Below, one piece after another: positions 32,231 to 44,161 of a stretch of 64,000 nucleotides of DNA. The notes under the pieces were generated by a model that ran no database searches, was not told the origin of the DNA, and saw only the letters and a program-made list of their open reading frames with translations. Position numbers and translations under genes: made by a program. This DNA is from Linum tenue (Eukaryota > Streptophyta > Magnoliopsida > Malpighiales > Linaceae). Each line of letters opens with the position of its first letter. Positions within the stretch are counted from its first letter, which is position 1. The stretch spans positions 42,805,587-42,869,586 of the forward strand of contig CAMGYJ010000007.1 in assembly GCA_946122785.1 (NCBI GenBank), given 5' to 3'.

Positions 32231-34741
32231 ATGTCGACCTCACCCCACGACAAATCTGCTGGACAATGCGCCCAAGGCGCAGGCGCCTCTGGCCAGGTGG
32301 CGACACAAGCCGTCCGGTTCAACGCGGTGAGTGTTCCTTTTTCCCTCGTTAGTTCTTTTGAGTTTACTCTAGTCACCTAGGGTAGGGGCGTCACTTACCC
32401 CGTGTCCGCGTTGCGTCTGGGTCGTTTGTTGGTTTATAGCGGGCGCCTGCTTCAGCATCTGGTGGACCGTCATCGTCGGCCGGGCCATCGAGTTCTTCGG
32501 CGCCTGGGTTTTTGCCAGCCGACGGGTCCTACAAGATTACATCATGGGAGAAGTGTTTTCCTCCTGATCATCTGCCTGTCGAGACGTCTCATCTATCCTT
32601 CGAGGTGGCCGGGCCGAGGCACACGTCCACAGTCACTTTGGACCGTGTTCACGAGTTGGTGACCAGCCTCCAACTTCCCAGAAACTGGTGGTATGCGCCC
32701 CCATCGCCTCTGTCTCGTGTGGGCGTCTGTGGCCCGAAATGGATCGGGATTTACCAAGAATATTTCCGCTTCGGGCTGCAGTTTCCCCTTGACTCGATCA
32801 TGGAGGGGATCCTGACAACTTGCGCCTGCCCCCTCGGGCGCCTCTCTCCCTCGGTCATCACGGTCGTCATCTTGTTCAAGTTGAGGTGTCGAGAGCACAA
32901 CGTGGAGCCTACTTTCAACTTGTTCAGATACTTCTTCAAAATGGTGCCCCTCGACAATTGCCTCTCCCTCCAGAAACGAAAGAAGCGCCCCTACCATTTT
33001 GTGAAGAAATGTCCCAAGTTGAACCGAAGCTGGTTCAACGGGTTTTTCTTCGTGAAGGCCTATCAGGACTCCTTTTTTGCGAGTGGAGGCGCCTTTGTTA
33101 GGAGATGGGAGTTGGGTCATGTCGAGGATTTTAATAAGCCGGTGGTTTTGACGGCGTCTGAAAAGGCTGGCGCTCCCTTAATTTGCGAGGGGGAGCCCGT
33201 TGACTTACGCCCCGCGGATAATCGCCCGCCTATTATTCAGGCGTATTATAACGATGGTGTGTAGGCGTCTAGGTGTTCTTTTTCCTTACTCTCTTACTTG
33301 GATTATTGCCTAACTCATTTGCAACTTATGCAGGGGCGGATTATTCAAGCATCGCCAAGCTGATGAAGAGTCGGCTGGCGACTATGGCGGCGGAGGCGGC
33401 CGCGGCGGCGGCTTCACAACAGGAGGCGCCCGAACAATAGGAGGCGCCTGCCACTCAATCAAGGGCGCCCACGGTTGGCCCCAAGAAGAGGAAGAAGAGG
33501 GCGGTGAAGGGTGGCACCGCTCGGGCGCACACAGCGAGCGTGGCGTCGTCCGCGCCGGAGGAAGGCGATGGGGCGCCTAACGCCGACCCCGCGGAGAAGG
33601 AGGTTAACTCCGCGGAAGAAGAAGAAGAAGAAGCGGAGCCTTTGCTCCGAAAGGGGAAGAGAGCTGGCTCCCCCTTAGCTTCGGCCAGCAAAAGGGCTGA
33701 TAAGGGAAAGAAGAAGGTGGGCGTCGATGATGACGCCTGCGATGAAGTGGAGGTAGAGGAGGAGGCGGGGGAGGACGACCGGCTCCACCTCAACGAAGAG
33801 GGGCGCTACGTTGGCCCCGACGGGCGCCCGCCCATCTTCCGGCCACGGCGGGCCGATGTGGGGCGAGTGAACATGAACTGCTCCCCCTTGGTCGCCGTTG
33901 ACCGGGGATGTGCCATGGGCTTGGCCATTGCGGCGGCCAAGTCGTGGCAGGTGCCTTCGGAGGTGAACAGTGATCACCACTTTGCCGAGCTAGCCCAAGT
34001 GGGCGCCAAGGTATGCGCTTTTCTTTGTACTTGTGTTTTCTGTAAGTGTAGAGAATTGTGTTTTTGTTTTTGCATAACTTGCTGAGCTATCACTCTCTGT
34101 TGCAGATCCTTCTTTTTGCTGAGAAGGGCGCCCGACGCCTCAACGAGGCCAAGCGGGAGGCACTCGAGGCGTCCTCTTCTGTCTCGCAGTTGAAGCTGGA
34201 CTTGGAGAACGCGACTGCCCGTCGTGAGCAGTTGGCAAAGGAGTGTGAGGACGCCCAGCTGACCGCGACCATGGAAGTGTCGCGGCTTCAGGGCGCCCTG
34301 GATGAGGAGCGCAGGAAGTTGGCTGACCTGCAAGCTGAGAAGGAGGCGTTGGCGCAGGAAGCCGGAGCCCAGGCCAGCGAGATTGATATCCTCAAGGAGG
34401 AGAAGAAGAGGCTGCGCGGCGCCCACAAGGAGACTGAGAAGTCTTTGAAGAAGGCCCGGAAAGAAATTTCCGAATTGCGGCATTCTTTGGACAACTTGAT
34501 GGAGTCGGAGACTGGGAAGTCCATGTGCGCCAATGCCATTCTTACTGGCATTGAGATTTTGCGGGGGAAGCTGCAGAAGGATCACCCCGACCTTACTTGG
34601 GATCTCTCAGAGATGGCTGAGTATGTGATCGGGGGGATGGAGACGCCTCGCGGAACAAGCTGGGCGCCCGAGCCATCTGTTCCTTCCCCTCCTTCTCCAG
34701 CGGCGCCCAGTGCCGGGGACGCAACCTCGGGCGCCGATTAG
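32231..34741 (+). pseudogene. Antisense ORF (aORF) of the Tat element: 'putative gypsy-type transposon' domain plus coiled coil, 4 exons
   Basis: Exons that keep one frame: 32231-32326 (MSTSPHDKSAGQ...), 32440-33256, 33334-34010 and 34106-34741; introns are GTGAGT...TATAG, GTGTGT...TGCAG and GTATGC...TTGCAG. Exon 2 carries the domain known as putative gypsy-type transposon (Transposase_28), with LQLPRNWWYAPP, GLQFPLDSIMEGIL and WFNGFFFVKAYQDSFF. Exon 3 is acidic and Lys-rich (a likely nuclear or disordered region); exon 4 is a long heptad coiled coil (about residues 34160-34500 nt) ending in a Pro/Ser/Ala tail. Such antisense ORFs are known in Tat elements, but their role is unknown. One in-frame TAG at 33438-33440 in exon 3 breaks this copy. 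It stands tail-to-tail with pol. Confidence 0.85.
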
Positions 34742-35126
34742 ATTAGCAATCACTTTCTCTTGTATCTTAATTTTCGTATGGTTATATAATGTGAGAACGT
34801 TTGTTTCACTGCCAATCGTCTTTATGAGAATGTGTGTTTTTTGGGCGCCCGCTTTGCACTTTCCGGGATTTGAGACAACTGTGTGGTTTCGGGCGCAAAG
34901 TTGGGCGCATTCACGTTTTTCAGGAGGGCGCAATGTGAGGGCGCTTTATATAGTGTGGGCGCGAAGTGCGGCGCTTTAGTAAACTGAAGTTACCGGGCAC
35001 GATGTTGGTGCAACACTTGCTATGCAAACCGATAAACCGGACACAAAATCACTATTGGGGCGCTATAAACTGGGCGCTTTAGTCACAATACGGCGCTGTT
35101 TTTCGGGCGCTTTGGTCACAATACAA
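34742..35126. other. Spacer between aORF and pol ends, GGCGC-rich
   Basis: Non-coding convergent spacer where the 3' ends of the two opposite genes meet. The word GGGCGC occurs about a dozen times in 300 bp. Transcripts from both sides could overlap here. Confidence 0.7.
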
Positions 35127-36350
35127 TTAGACGTACATACTTGTCTTAACACAAAACAAACATTCCCGGAACTCCATCTCAAACCTATGCGTCATTTCCA
35201 GATGTGGCGCCCGCGAATAAGATCGCAGGTTTTGGGCATTCCACGTTCTTTTCACCACACGACCATCAATATGTTCCAATTTGAACGTGCTGGGCCCTAC
35301 CGTCTCTCGAACTCGATATGGGCCTTTCCATTTTGGTGCCAGCTTTCCTTCACGGGCGTCTGGTCGGAAATCCCGCTTTAAAACAAGGGCGCCTTCTGTG
35401 ATCCCATGGGCGCGCATCTTTTTGTTGTAGTATCGGGCCACCTGCCTCTTCATTTTTTCCAGGCGGATCGCCGCTACCTCCCTCACTTCGTCCACCATGT
35501 CCAAGTCATCTGAACGCGCCTCATCATTGCCATGTGGGTCGTACTGGGCCACGCGGTAACTTGGTGTGTGGAGTTCGACTGGAATGACTGCCTCGCTTCC
35601 ATAGGTGAGGGCAAAGGGTGTTTCTCCTGTGGCCGTTTTGTAGGTGGTGCGATGTGCCCAGAGCACACTTGGCAGTTCTTCCACCCATCTTCCTTTGGCG
35701 CCTGCGAGTCGTGTGTGTAAGCCATGGAGAATGCTTTTGTTAGCCGCTTCTGCTTGACCATTCGCTTGTGGGTAGGCTACCGAAGAGAAACGCAGCACCA
35801 CTCCATTGTCGTCACAAAACTCCACGAATTTTTTGCAATCGAACTGTTTCCCGTGATCTGTGACAATGGATTCAGGAAAGCCAAATCGGGTGAAAATGTT
35901 CTTCCTGGTGAACTTGCGCACTTGGGCCTCTGTGACCGTCGCCAAAGGTTCCGCCTCTATCCACTTGGAGAAGTAGTCAACTGCCACTATTAAGTACTTC
36001 ATCTGACCGGGCGCCTTTGGGAAAGGGCCCAAAAGGTCCATGCCCCACTGGGCGAATGGCCAGGCTCCTACGTTGCCTTGCATGGGTGACGCCGGGATGT
36101 GGATGTCGTTTGCATGAATCTGGCATTGGTTGGCAGGCGCCCACGTGTGGCCTTTGCATCGCGCCTCATTGTCGGCCAGTATAACCCCTGTCGCAGCAGT
36201 GTCTTCTCCAAGCTTCGGGCGCCCGCATGCATTCCGCAGGTTCCGCCATGCACCTCCTCGATCGCTTGTCTGCTTTCTTCTTCGTCGAGGCACCTCAAAT
36301 AAGTTCCTGTGTGGGATCGCTTGTACAATTGCCCCTCGATTATGGAGCAT
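35127..36350 (-). pseudogene. pol: Tat-element integrase (pol 3' part)
   Basis: Integrase core with the D-D-E residues: WGMDLLGPFPKAPGQMKYL, IVTDHGKQFDCKKF (the usual Asn after the second Asp is His) and QANGQAEAANKSI, then a C-terminal region with KRDFRPDAREGKLAPKWKGPYRV, where retroviral-type integrases bind DNA. The N-terminal HHCC finger (VHGGTCGMHAGARSLEKTL) is read in the frame of the preceding ORF, so a frameshift near 36130-36150 breaks the finger between its second His and its Cys pair. The stop at 35127 is shared with no other gene; the aORF ends 385 bp away on the other strand. Confidence 0.9.
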
Positions 36351-37231
36351 CTGGCCGCCTTGCGGCGTAGGCGCCAGGCTTCCTTCTGGTCGTCAGGTAC
36401 CACTCCCTGTGTGAGAAACGAAATGATGGGCGCCATCCATCCTGAATTAGCGCCTTCGTCGGATATGACAGCGACCAGGTGTTCGCAGGGCGCTTCCGAG
36501 GTGACAATGACTTTTCGCTCTTCCTCGAAGTCTATTGCCGTAGCTAGCTTGGACAAGGCGTCGGCATGGGCATTTTCTTCACGCGGGACGTGTATGAAGG
36601 ATATTTCCCCAAACCAAGCCCCCAGCTCTCGCACTCTTCGTACGTATCCTTCTAGGGCCTCTTCCTTAACCTCAAAGACACCATTAAGTTGATTGACCAC
36701 CAGGGCCGAATCGGACCTGACCTGTACTTTGCGGGCGCCTAATTCCTTGACCATGCTCATGCCAGCAATAACTGCTTCATATTCGACGGCATTGTTTGTT
36801 TTCAGCTTTGCGAATCGCAACGCGACTTCGTGCATTGCACCGCCTGGACTTATCATCGCGATTCCCGCTCCTGCGCCCGTACGACTGGCGGCTCCATCCA
36901 CTTGCACTTGCCAACATTCGTTCGTGTCCCTCTCTGACTCCGCTACTCCTTCCGCAATGAAGTCGGCCAGGACTTGTGCTTTAATCGCCGGTCGGGGCGC
37001 ATACTTGATGTCAAACTCACTCAACTGGACCGCCCATTTGACGAGGCGCCCGGCCACATCCATCGACCCCAACGTAGATTTCAGTGGCAGGTTGGTGAGT
37101 ATCACGATGGTGTGCGCCTGAAAGTATGGCCTTAGCTTGGTTGCCGCCATCACAACTGCCAGTGCCGCCTTCTCAATGGGTGCGTATCGTCTTTTCATGG
37201 GGCTACCATGGTCCGGCTGACATAGGTACAC
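36130..37231 (-). pseudogene. pol: Tat-element RNase H and second (archaeal-type) RNase H
   Basis: Frame-shifted continuation of RT. The first part (PIEKAALAVVMAATKLRPYFQAHTIVILTNLPLK) is the rest of the usual gypsy RNase H. It is followed by a second RNase H of the archaeal/plant type: WQVQVDGAASRTGAGAGIAM, NNAVEYEAVIAGMSMVKELGA, VRSDSALVVNQLNG and PREENAHADALSKLAT, with the Asp-Glu-Asp-Asp catalytic set. This extra domain is typical of Tat-lineage elements. The frame departs from RT near 37230 and from integrase near 36140. Confidence 0.9.
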
Positions 37232-39720
37232 CGGTTTTTCCTCCCCTGAGTGAGCTTCCTTGAGACAAGCACTGCGCTTACCGATACTCCTGACACAGCG
37301 ATGTAAAGGTATAATGTCTCCCCCACCTTGGGCGCCGTCATGACTGTTGGGGCGGCCAGGAGCCGCTTCAATTCATCAAACGCCACATCACATTCCGCTG
37401 TCCATTGGAAGCGTGCTCCCTTTTTGAGCGTCCGGAAAAACGGAGCCGCCTTGTCTGCAGACCGGGGGATAAAGCGCCCTAGTGCCGCCAACCTTCCTGC
37501 CAAACCTTGTACTTCCTTGGGCGCCTTTGGTGGTGCCAATTGGAGAACAGCGTCCACTTGCTTGGGATTGGCCTCGATGCCCCTCTTGGTGATCATGAAC
37601 CCCAGGAACTTGCCCGCTTCCGCACCGAACACGCACTTCAATGGGTTGAGGCGGAGATTGTGCGCCCGCATAGCCTGGAACGTTTCCAGCAGGTCCTCCA
37701 GATGGTCTTCGCGTTTCCGGCTCTTGACAATCAAGTCATCCACGTAAGCTTCCACGTTTCGGCCAATCTGCTTGCGGAAGACGCTGTTGACCATCCTCTG
37801 ATAAGTGGCGCCCGCATTTTTGAGGCCGAAACGCCATGACCCGATAGCAAAGTTTCCGAAAGGTGTCATGAAAGCTGTCTTGGGACGGTCTTCCACTGCC
37901 ATCGGGATCTGGTGGTATCCCGAGAACATGTCCACAAAGCTCAACATCTCATGATATGCCGTAGCGTCCACTAATAGGTCTATGCGAGGCATCGGATAGG
38001 CGTCCGTCGGGCATGCTCTGTTCAGATTCGTGTAGTCCACACACATTCTCCAATCCCCCGATGGTTTCGGCACGAAGACCACGTTCGACAGCCAGGTGAC
38101 GTAGGATGTTTCTTCAACCAAGTTGGCGCTCATGAGCTTATCTACTTCGATTCGGAGTGCCGCCTCCTTTTCCGCCGACAAATTTCTTCGCTTCTGCTGC
38201 ACAGGGCGCTTTCCCTCTTCTACCGCCAGTCGATGCACGGCCGTTTCCGGGGCCACGCCCGGCATTTCCAAAGCACTCCAGGCGAAAAGCTCTGCGAACT
38301 CCCTCAGAAGAGCGATAATGCGCTCCTTCACCTCCTCGGGTGCCTCTGCTGATATTCTCACTTGCCTGTCAGGACGTTCTACGTCAAGTGCCACCAGAAG
38401 TTCCTCGTCGGCGGCTTCGGCCCGGGGCGCCTCTTCCGCCGGGATTTCCAATATATTGACTGTTTCGTTACCCTTCCTTTTCCGCCCAATCTCCTTTGCA
38501 TAACGTGGGGCGCCTCTTCCCCTTGCCACACCTACTCCTTGCGGCGCAACGAACTTCAACGTCTGATGGCAAGTGGAGGCCACACCATTAAACAAGGCCA
38601 GGAGTGGTCTTCCCAGAATCGCGTTGTATGGTGACGGGCAGTCCACTATTCCAAAATCGATGGCACGCGTCATCCTTTGCTCCCCATCTCCTAAGGTAAC
38701 CGGCAGGCGTACCCGCCCTATCACTTTGGCGGGCGCCCCTGAAAAACCCACTAGCACTGACTCTGAGGGCCTGATCAACTCTGGCGATAGTTGCATGCGG
38801 ACCACTGTGTCCTTGAATAACACGTCCATCGAACTCCCTGTGTCCACGAGCATTCTCCTCACCTGGCATCCTGCCACCACGCCTTGTATCTCCAGGGCGT
38901 CCATGGATGGGAGCATACATGCTTCCTCGGGCGCCCTATTGAAACTGATGTCTATCGCCTCTTGGACTTCTGCCGACGCCGCCCTCAAGCGACGATTTGC
39001 CTCTATCTTCTCCCTCAAGTCCATTGTACCCGAAATTGCCTCTATTGTCAGGCGCACCCGTTCGGGTGCATTTTCTTGATCGAGGTCATATGGCGGTGGT
39101 GGTAACTTTTCCGTTGCCGTTTTCTCCACGCCGGCCACGCAGGCCCGGTGCACTCTTTCTTCAGGCTTCTTGACGAAATCATTAAGCATCCCCCTGTCAG
39201 CCAAACCTTGCAACTCGGACTTCAATTGGTAGCAGTCGGCCGTGTGATGTCCTACCTCTCGGTGGAAGTCACAAAATCGATCCAGGTTCCGCTCATTGGG
39301 CTGCCCTCTCATGGGGCCCGGCCACCTGATATGATACCCTTTCTCCTTGACATGTTGTAGTATGTTCTTCAGCGTGTCTGTATATTCAGCAAAGGGTCCC
39401 CTGGGCGCCGGGCGCCCAGTGTCCGCCTTCCTGGGAGGAGGGGGGTTTATGGGCGCGTACCCTGTTCCGCCTGCAAAGTGCGGCCTCCTCGTCGGCTCCC
39501 CCTCCTCTCCCTTTGCCTTTCGTCGATCGGCCCTTCTGGCTGCCAATGTTTCTTCAAGCATGATCACCTTTTGCACCCGGTGATCCAAGTCTTCAGTGCA
39601 TACCACGTCTCTCTTTGCCAGCGATCTACACAACTCCTCACTGGTGGTGCACTCGTTCAAGCACACTCCCAACCACGAGGGCTGCACGTCCTTTACTGCC
39701 AGAGAGCCACCGACAACCAC
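37195..39720 (-). pseudogene. pol: Tat-element Gag C-terminus, aspartic protease and reverse transcriptase
   Basis: An 841-residue open frame. It starts inside Gag (SEELCRSLAKRDVVCTEDL), has one zinc-knuckle-like region (CDFHREVGHHTADCYQLKSEL), a protease with LVDTGSSMDVLFKDTV, and RT with VFVPKPSGDWRMCVDYTNLN, FGLKNAGATYQRMVNSVF and the active site YVDD (37735-37746). It ends early in RNase H at a frameshift near 37230, where the tail GRKNRCTYVSRTMVAP is out of frame. The N-terminal Met is not a natural start: Gag begins at 40479. Confidence 0.92.
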
Positions 39721-40479
39721 CTCTCATAAAACTCCCTCAGCGCCTCTCCCTCTCTCTGCTTGATCTTGAACAGGGCGCCTATGGTTAGTGTGCGTCGTTT
39801 CCTGCTGGCGAATTTCGCGAGGAACATCTCCGCGAATTGCTCAAAGCACTCAATGCGCCCTTCTTCGATTTGGTAATACCAATCGAGCACCACGCCAGAG
39901 AAGGTTGACGGGAACACCTTGCACAGGGTGGCGTCCGTGCTGTTGTAAAGCTGCATTTTCGTGAAATAGCCGTTGAGGTGGTCTTCCGGATCAGTGACCC
40001 CATCATAGGTTGGGGAGCGGGGGGATGTTGGTCCCCGCTGGTTCCGCAAGTATGTTGCGCGCCAACGGTTGCCTCACGGGTCCGTGGCGAGACAGACGCC
40101 CCAAAATTCCTCCATTCCATCCTCCTGTCTCTGGCCCTTCATACTCGCGCGGGCGCCACAAACTGGGGCGCCTCTGGTACCCCGACTCACTTTCCGTCTC
40201 CGCCACCCTCTCTCTTTTCTTCATCGGACTAGGTGTCATTCCTCCGCCTCTCTTTAGGGCATCGACCTCCTTTCGGAGCGCCTCGATTGCCCCATCTTGG
40301 TCCTCAATGATTCTGAACAACTCTCTCTTCGTCATCGAGGCGCCTTCCGACCCTCGAAACATGCTGCCGCTTTCCTCCCTCTCGTCCATTTCGGGCGCCA
40401 ACCCCCTCAGTCGTTCTGATCGATCCTCTGTGACTTCTTCCCTCTCCCTCACGTCACTCACTTCCATTTCCTCACTCAT
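39693..40479 (-). pseudogene. gag: Tat-element Gag, with two compensating frameshifts
   Basis: Begins MSEEMEVSDVREREEVTEDR at 40479, just 36 bp inside the 5' LTR. The frame shifts at about 40020-40050 into YDGVTDPEDHLNGYFTKMQL and VLDWYYQIEEGRIECFEQFAEMF, the retrotransposon Gag core, and shifts back near 39700 into the frame used by protease-RT (40479 and 39720 are in the same frame). No single product can span the Gag core, so the element cannot assemble particles on its own. Confidence 0.88.
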
Positions 40480-40515
40480 GACTTCAGGTTATATCCCCCT
40501 TCCTGGCGCGCCAAT

Positions 40516-41033
40516 TGTTTGAGCCACGAAACCCCCTCCGCTATCTGGGCGTTTCCCATCCAACGGGGGCGTCGACCTGCAAAAACACAAAGAGGAGGGC
40601 GCCTTGGCCCGTTAATCCTCGACGCTCAAGTTAGTCCTCAGTGAGAGAGTCGAGTTATCTATTAATGCTATGAAGTGAGAGAGTCCAACCTGCATAAATG
40701 CTATCGGTTGCCCCTATTTATACTCACCGAACCCGAGGTTGATCTCCGCCACGTCACCATTCTCATTTAATGCTCTGTGCCCCTCTGTGAGACAGCTAAC
40801 CGCCTTGTCAGGCTCCTGACACATGACAGGCACCTGACACATGACAGGCGCCCGCTGGCAGTGGTCCTCTGGACAGCTGGCCACTATTTGGCTTTTAGTG
40901 TTATATTCTTTGGGCCTTCCCCTTTTTTTTTTGGCCCAAGGGCTTCTGGTGGATCCCTTTTCTGGTGGATCCCTTTTCTTTGGCTTTGCCCCCCAATCTC
41001 TTAATTCCGGAGGCCCAAGCTATACCCCCAACA
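40516..41033 (-). repeat. 5' LTR of the Tat element
   Basis: 518 bp, partner of 31018-31531. On the minus strand TATAAATAGGGG (40711-40722) is a strong TATA box for gag-pol. Confidence 0.95.
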
Positions 41034-41345
41034 AGAAGTGTTTTTTTCTTTTTCAGACGTTGAAATCAGGTCAAGCACTTCTATAAGTTTGACTTTCGTA
41101 TTATAACATAAAAGCATAAGTTGTGATTGCAAGATTCCGTAAAAAGCAATTTATAAATACAAGATTATCCTTATAATTTTTCAATTTTCAGAAAACATGC
41201 ATTTATTTAATTTATATAATTTTAAAATTAAATATTTTAGATTGTTTTAATTTTAATTCACATATTATATTAAAAATATTTTTTGTGGCAGCTATGACAT
41301 GTAAAACCTGCTGTTAAAATAGATATAAGTCATTTGATTATGTGA
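41034..41345. other. Continuation of the IDD upstream flank
   Basis: Starts with the target duplication of the Tat element and the CAGACGTTGAAATCAGGTCA segment that also closes the window (63976-64000, AGACGTTGAAACCATGTCA). No gene. Confidence 0.6.
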
Positions 41346-41935
41346 ATTGGAGGTTTCTCTTTACGGTGATGACTACAATTGGTTTTCCTTCGGGCTTTCT
41401 CAAGTTGATTCAGCCATGTGTTACAACTCCTTTGATTAAAGTGGCTATTAATGGGGGTACGTGTGGAAATATTACTCATCTATGATTTGCAGACGATCTC
41501 TTAATGTTTAATAATTGTTCTATCAAAGGTGTTGCATGAATTAGAAGGCTAATGGATCAGTTTTATTCCCTTTAAGGTTTGAGATGTAATCCTACCAAAT
41601 GTAAGTTATTCGATGTAGGCATCCCTAGTGATGAGAAGTTAGCCAAATCAAACTACTCGGATTTTCCATTAGGTACTTTGCTAGTGAAGTATCTCGGTGT
41701 CCCATTTATTACAAGAAAACGTACTCGAAAAGACTGCTAATTGATGGAATTGATAGAATAACACTAAAATTGAGGCGTTGGAGATTCAAATTACTTAGTT
41801 ACGCTGAGAAAATTCAACTCATTTCCATAGTCGTCTCTAGCACTCTGCAATATTGGCTTCATCTGTTTTTGCTGCCTCAGTTTGTCATTAAAGAAGTTGA
41901 GAAACTATATAATGAGTTTCTATGGTAACCATTGA
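41345..41935 (+). pseudogene. LINE reverse transcriptase remnant
   Basis: Frame-broken translation gives TTIGFPSGFLKLIQPCVTTP, then HL(stop)FADDLLMFNNC around 41480-41520, the RT active site of an L1-type plant LINE, followed by FDV...NY(S)DFPLGTLLVKYLGVPF, also a typical LINE stretch. Many stops; the family seems different from the other LINE pieces here. Confidence 0.8.
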
Positions 41936-44156
41936 GGTAACATATCCAATACCCTTACAAGTATATGGTAACGACCGAGGTTATTCTGGAGTATATCATA
42001 CTTCAAGTGATCAGCCGTTGGATGTACTTTGTTGTACTTGAGCGAATCATAATCTTTCGATTTTATTTTTTTTTATTAACTTGATCTTCATGGTTTGAGT
42101 TTTGGGAACTGGGCATGAGATTTACCCATTAAAAATTAGGATGTAGTATCATACATCAAACTATTTTCATTCATGGTCTAGATAAATATATTGCATTGGA
42201 AGTATTTGAAGTACCCTATAGTACTCAATAAGCATATTAGTTTGACTTGTATTTGTAACGTATAATATACGCATACGTTCACATCTATTAGATGTACTTC
42301 GATATACTTTGACACGATGAGTTTAGAGGTTAGAGTATAATATCATATCTCAAACTCCGTTGAATTCATAGTTAAAACACGATGAGTTTAACGTGCGCCG
42401 AACTTTCTCTAGTCTTAACCACATATATTATTTATAATTTATGACTAGGACACGTCTATAAAATTCATGTCTCCCCTACTAACATAGCATAACAATGAGT
42501 TGGTAAAATCATCCCAAATGCTACTTTTCCAAAATATGGAAGAGTTTTTTTGACTTTGTCTAAATCCAATTACCAAACCCCATAAGTTTCAATGGAAAAG
42601 AACAACCATCCATCCCTCCCTAGCTTTTTTTGATAAAAAGGTGCAAGCACCATTGCCTCAGATGACTTAATCGAACGGACTCCATCCCTCCCTAGCTACC
42701 AACAAAAAACTGAGCAATGAGAAACAACAAGGAGACAGAAGTTCGAATAATGAAAACATTAATTAGCTACCCACCTGAAATTTAGGTCAATATTATTATT
42801 AATTAATATAATTATACACCAAGTATATAAGTAGAATTTATTTATTTTTTAATGAGGGGAGCGACGGGAATCCGGATGCTTTCACTTCTCCTAATTGCAT
42901 ACAATTAACCCTAACGACAAAAATTAACTCAAGTTTAGCTTTGTAATAATCGCTGCCTGCTTCTTGATTGCCTTTTATTATATTGCTGATCGATGCGATC
43001 GAAAAACATCACCAACAATGTCCAGACAGAAAACATCACCAATTCCTCTTCTTAATTAATTGATTATCATTTTTTTCAACAATTATTTTTTAATTTCCTT
43101 TAATTAAATGCCCTAGGAGGAGTAGGATGAAAACGGGGCAAGCTCAAAGGATACTTTGTTTTTTCAGATTACTACACTTACTAGAGGACATAAACTAGAA
43201 CTACCTGTGGATGAAACCAACATAAAAGACGTACAAACACACCCCACCCACTTTCTTTCTTAATTAATTATTACCTCTAATGTCATTTTTTCTTCTTCTT
43301 CTTCATATGGCTAATATAATGTTTATGTATGTCATAGTTTAGTTTATTTCCACATATCCACTGCCCATTACCCTCCAAAATTTGTTCACATCAAATTTTA
43401 AAATTTGATCTGTGGTGGCCCAAAAATGAAAGTGATGTTTTCATAAGAGAAAACGACCTGATATTCGCGGTTTCTTAACGTTTTATATATATTTCACGCG
43501 GATTTGAACGTGTTCTGATTGAGAAAGGATATGAAATACGTAATTTAGGTATTTAATATTCTAATAATGTTTATTAGAATCATCTGGTGTGGTGTTCAAG
43601 TAATGCGACCTTCCGTGACTTTGATATCCTCTATGATTAACTTATTTTTTCTGCAAGTCGTATGGTAGGCTAGCTAGACTAGTTCTAGCCATGCTCCTGG
43701 CTAATTGAATGGATCTAATTGATTTATTATGAATGAAAGACTCGTGATCATATCTCGTATTAGTGGCGGAATTACTTACGTGCAAGCATATATTGATGAA
43801 ACACTCAAAATCATGTGTTATATTTTTTGTGTTTTCTTACTCCTAGTCTCAACCCACACTCCTTATATTAAGAGACGCATCTGTGCTATAATTCATCTAC
43901 CAATTAAGCTTTGCTCCGGATTATAATTTATAATGGAAATCACACCGTCCGGAGCTTCCACAGCAGATTGCAAACAAACCGAATGCAAATCAAAATAGCA
44001 GTGGCATGAAAATAAAAAACAACTTCCACGCAGGTACTGAAGACTTTGGTTTTGGGCATTTTGTGAATCGGACAAAGCAAAGATCTATGGTAGCCGATGG
44101 ATTTAAGGCTTCATAAACAGCTTATCTTTGATGATTTTTGTTCCCTCATTAATTTT
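41936..44156. other. Intergenic, no gene recognised
   Basis: AT-rich DNA with only short ORFs (for example 43729-43926) without recognisable content. I see no tRNA, conserved domain or clear repeat. Confidence 0.5.
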
Positions 44157-44161
44157 CTTTT

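Larger units (their letters stand above)
31018..41033 (-). mobile_element. Complete Ty3-gypsy element of the Tat/Retand type with antisense ORF
   Basis: LTRs at 31018-31531 (3') and 40516-41033 (5'), TG...CA, with a perfect AGAAG target duplication (31013-31017 and 41034-41038). Read on the minus strand: PBS-like TGGCGCGCCAGGAAGGGG beside the 5' LTR (40498-40515), gag, protease, RT, RNase H, a second RNase H, integrase, then a gene on the opposite strand, and a purine tract (CTGGGGGGGCAAT) beside the 3' LTR. The second RNase H and the antisense ORF are hallmarks of Tat-lineage elements. The LTRs differ at roughly a dozen positions, mostly one-base gaps. Gag-pol has frameshifts and the antisense ORF one stop. 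The element split the duplicated IDD flank: the bases on either side rejoin to match 63935-64000. Confidence 0.95.

Noticed and set aside
34010..34085. Read-through end of the aORF third exon (VCAFLCTCVFCK...)
   Set aside because: GTATGC donor and TTGCAG acceptor restore the coiled-coil frame; the tail is intron.
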